NCBI GenBank assembly: GCA_045651205.1
Contig: JAZRSA010000003.1
Coordinates: forward strand, 1 to 6,230
Direction of reading: 5' to 3'
Source of the DNA: UMGS1649 sp045651205
Lineage (GTDB): Bacteria; Bacillota; Clostridia; TANB77; CAG-465
DNA: 6,230 bases
Each line of letters opens with the position of its first letter. Positions within the stretch are counted from its first letter, which is position 1. The notes beneath the pieces are model-generated. The model was given only the letters and a program-made list of their open reading frames with translations. It was not told where the DNA came from and searched no databases. Made by a program: the position numbers and the translations under genes. Positions 5,669-6,230 of this stretch are shown here, in pieces.

Positions 5669-5695
5669 AAACCCTGTATTTTACAGGGTTTCTTT
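5669..5695 (+). terminator. Rho-independent terminator after the membrane-protein gene
   Basis: AAACCCTGT pairs with ACAGGGTTT (9 bp) around the loop ATTTT, followed by CTTT and then GTATTTTTATT. The A-rich left arm and T-rich right arm mean it could also work weakly on the opposite strand, but no - strand gene lies to its right. Confidence 0.88.
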
Positions 5696-5718
5696 GTATT
5701 TTTATTCCACTATTTGGA

Positions 5719-5724
5719 TATACT
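5719..5724 (+). promoter_or_regulatory. Candidate -10 element upstream of the recJ-like gene
   Basis: TATACT lies between the terminator and the SD of the gene at 5749, in ATTTGGATATACTAATAAT. A start about seven bases downstream would leave a short leader that still includes AAAGGAG at 5734-5740. No good -35 is seen at 16-18 bases, so it may be a phage-specific promoter or nothing. Confidence 0.3.
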
Positions 5725-5733
5725 AATAATAGT

Positions 5734-5740
5734 AAAGGAG
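5734..5740 (+). promoter_or_regulatory. SD site for the recJ-like gene
   Basis: AAAGGAG lies eight bases before ATG 5749, followed by CTGATAAA. This is a strong site that fixes the start. Confidence 0.75.
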
Positions 5741-5748
5741 CTGATAAA

Positions 5749-6230
5749 ATGTTAGAATTAAGAAAATTAAATGATATAAATAATAACTTAAAACAAGAAT
5801 TAATAGAAAATGGATACAATGAAATGATAGTTAATCTACTAGTTAATAGAGGATATGATGAATGCTTAATCAACACTTTATTAGCTACTGGATATTCAGA
5901 TAGTATGCCTAAATATAATGACTTAACAAACATAGAAATAGGTGCTGATATTATAGAATCACATATAGCTAATGGTTCTAAAATATACATCTATGGGGAC
6001 TATGATAGTGACGGAATAAATAGCATATATATATTAGGTGACGCAATAAACAATATAATCTATTATTCAGAATCTAATTCAGAACTTGGATTAAAAGTCC
6101 CTGAAAGACATGAAGGATATGGATTAAATATGAATTGGTGTAAAAAGATAATTGCTGAAAATGAAGGTGAAGATGTTCTTGTTATAACTGTAGATAATGG
6201 TATAGCACAAGATAAAGAAGTAGCTTATCT
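5749..6230 (+). CDS. recJ: RecJ-like DHH-superfamily exonuclease, N-terminal part (runs off window end)
   Basis: 160 residues are visible with no stop. After a helical N-terminus, IYGDYDSDGINS (~81-92) matches RecJ motif I (GDYDxDG[IM]T[AS]; Asp84, Asp86 and Asp88 bind metal). VPERHEGYGLN (~118-127) matches the family's iP-x-R-x-x-x-GYG segment, and VITVDNGIA (~146-154) matches the 'ITVDcGi' motif with Asn in place of the usual Cys. The DHH motif itself should lie just beyond the window end. RecJ degrades single-stranded DNA 5' to 3' and serves recombination and repair; phage copies are found with replication and recombination genes. The NLLVNRGY segment corresponds to the 'll.nRGi' segment of RecJ N-termini. 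It stands behind a terminator as the apparent first gene of a new unit. The symbol is by family only; a shorter phage DHH protein is possible. Confidence 0.9.
   Translation, partial: MLELRKLNDINNNLKQELIENGYNEMIVNLLVNRGYDECLINTLLATGYSDSMPKYNDLTNIEIGADIIESHIANGSKIYIYGDYDSDGINSIYILGDAINNIIYYSESNSELGLKVPERHEGYGLNMNWCKKIIAENEGEDVLVITVDNGIAQDKEVAY
5797..5913 (+). repeat. Three degenerate 13-residue repeats in the RecJ-like N-terminus
   Basis: Residues 17-29, 30-42 and 43-55 align without gaps as ELIENGYNEMIVN, LLVNRGYDECLIN and TLLATGYSDSMPK. Gly-Tyr recurs at 22-23, 35-36 and 48-49, exactly 13 residues (39 bases) apart. The middle unit matches the 'LLLNRGI' helix of RecJ N-termini. DNA identity is low, so this is an old or protein-level repeat. 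Confidence 0.4.

Noticed and set aside
5667..5990. - strand open frame opposite the RecJ-like start
   Set aside because: The + strand encodes clear RecJ motifs here, and the - frame runs through the terminator hairpin.

Overview
The window is AT-rich, coding-dense DNA with every gene on the + strand. Genes are tightly packed, with short overlaps, strong Shine-Dalgarno (SD) sites and heavy use of ATA/AGA/TTA codons. The content (C-terminus of a large coiled-coil protein, DUF1064-type nuclease, divergent sigma-70-like factor, secreted Amidase_3 lysin, RecJ-like DHH protein) points to a fairly large bacteriophage, or its prophage, of a low-GC Firmicute. A clostridial host is the most likely guess; this rests on composition, codon use, the anti-SD fit and the Gram-positive-type lysin, not on a database match.

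Layout. (1) 2-895 is the 3' end of a long gene entering from upstream, probably a virion or DNA-associated protein. It is followed by a 97-aa coiled-coil plus ribbon-helix-helix (RHH) protein (940-1233) and a clear intrinsic terminator (1238-1261). (2) 1294-4120 is a five-gene unit: an unknown acidic protein; a Cas4/AddB-like PD-(D/E)XK-fold protein that keeps four iron-sulfur cysteines but seems to have lost its catalytic D-x-K; a 45-aa Lys-rich protein; an apparently intact DUF1064 endonuclease; and a divergent sigma-70-like factor. The first four are linked by overlaps of 1, 11 and 38 nt, and the unit ends at a terminator (4128-4147). (3) 4178-5658 holds a signal-peptide-bearing zinc amidase and a single-pass membrane protein resembling DUF4230, ending at a third terminator (5669-5695). 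This looks like a lysis or envelope module. (4) 5749 to the window end is the start of a RecJ-like DHH exonuclease gene; it has no stop inside the window.

How they may work together (inference): the second unit joins two nuclease-fold proteins with a sigma-like factor, which suggests DNA processing or packaging coupled to late transcription. The third unit would act at the cell envelope. The fourth begins a replication/recombination region. No CRISPR array, tRNA, rRNA, insertion sequence or att site was seen, and no intergenic gap exceeds 90 bases. Recurrent starts have the form GGAG-N-GTG-N6-ATG, where an in-frame GTG inside the SD extension can mislead start calling; the ATG is preferred throughout.
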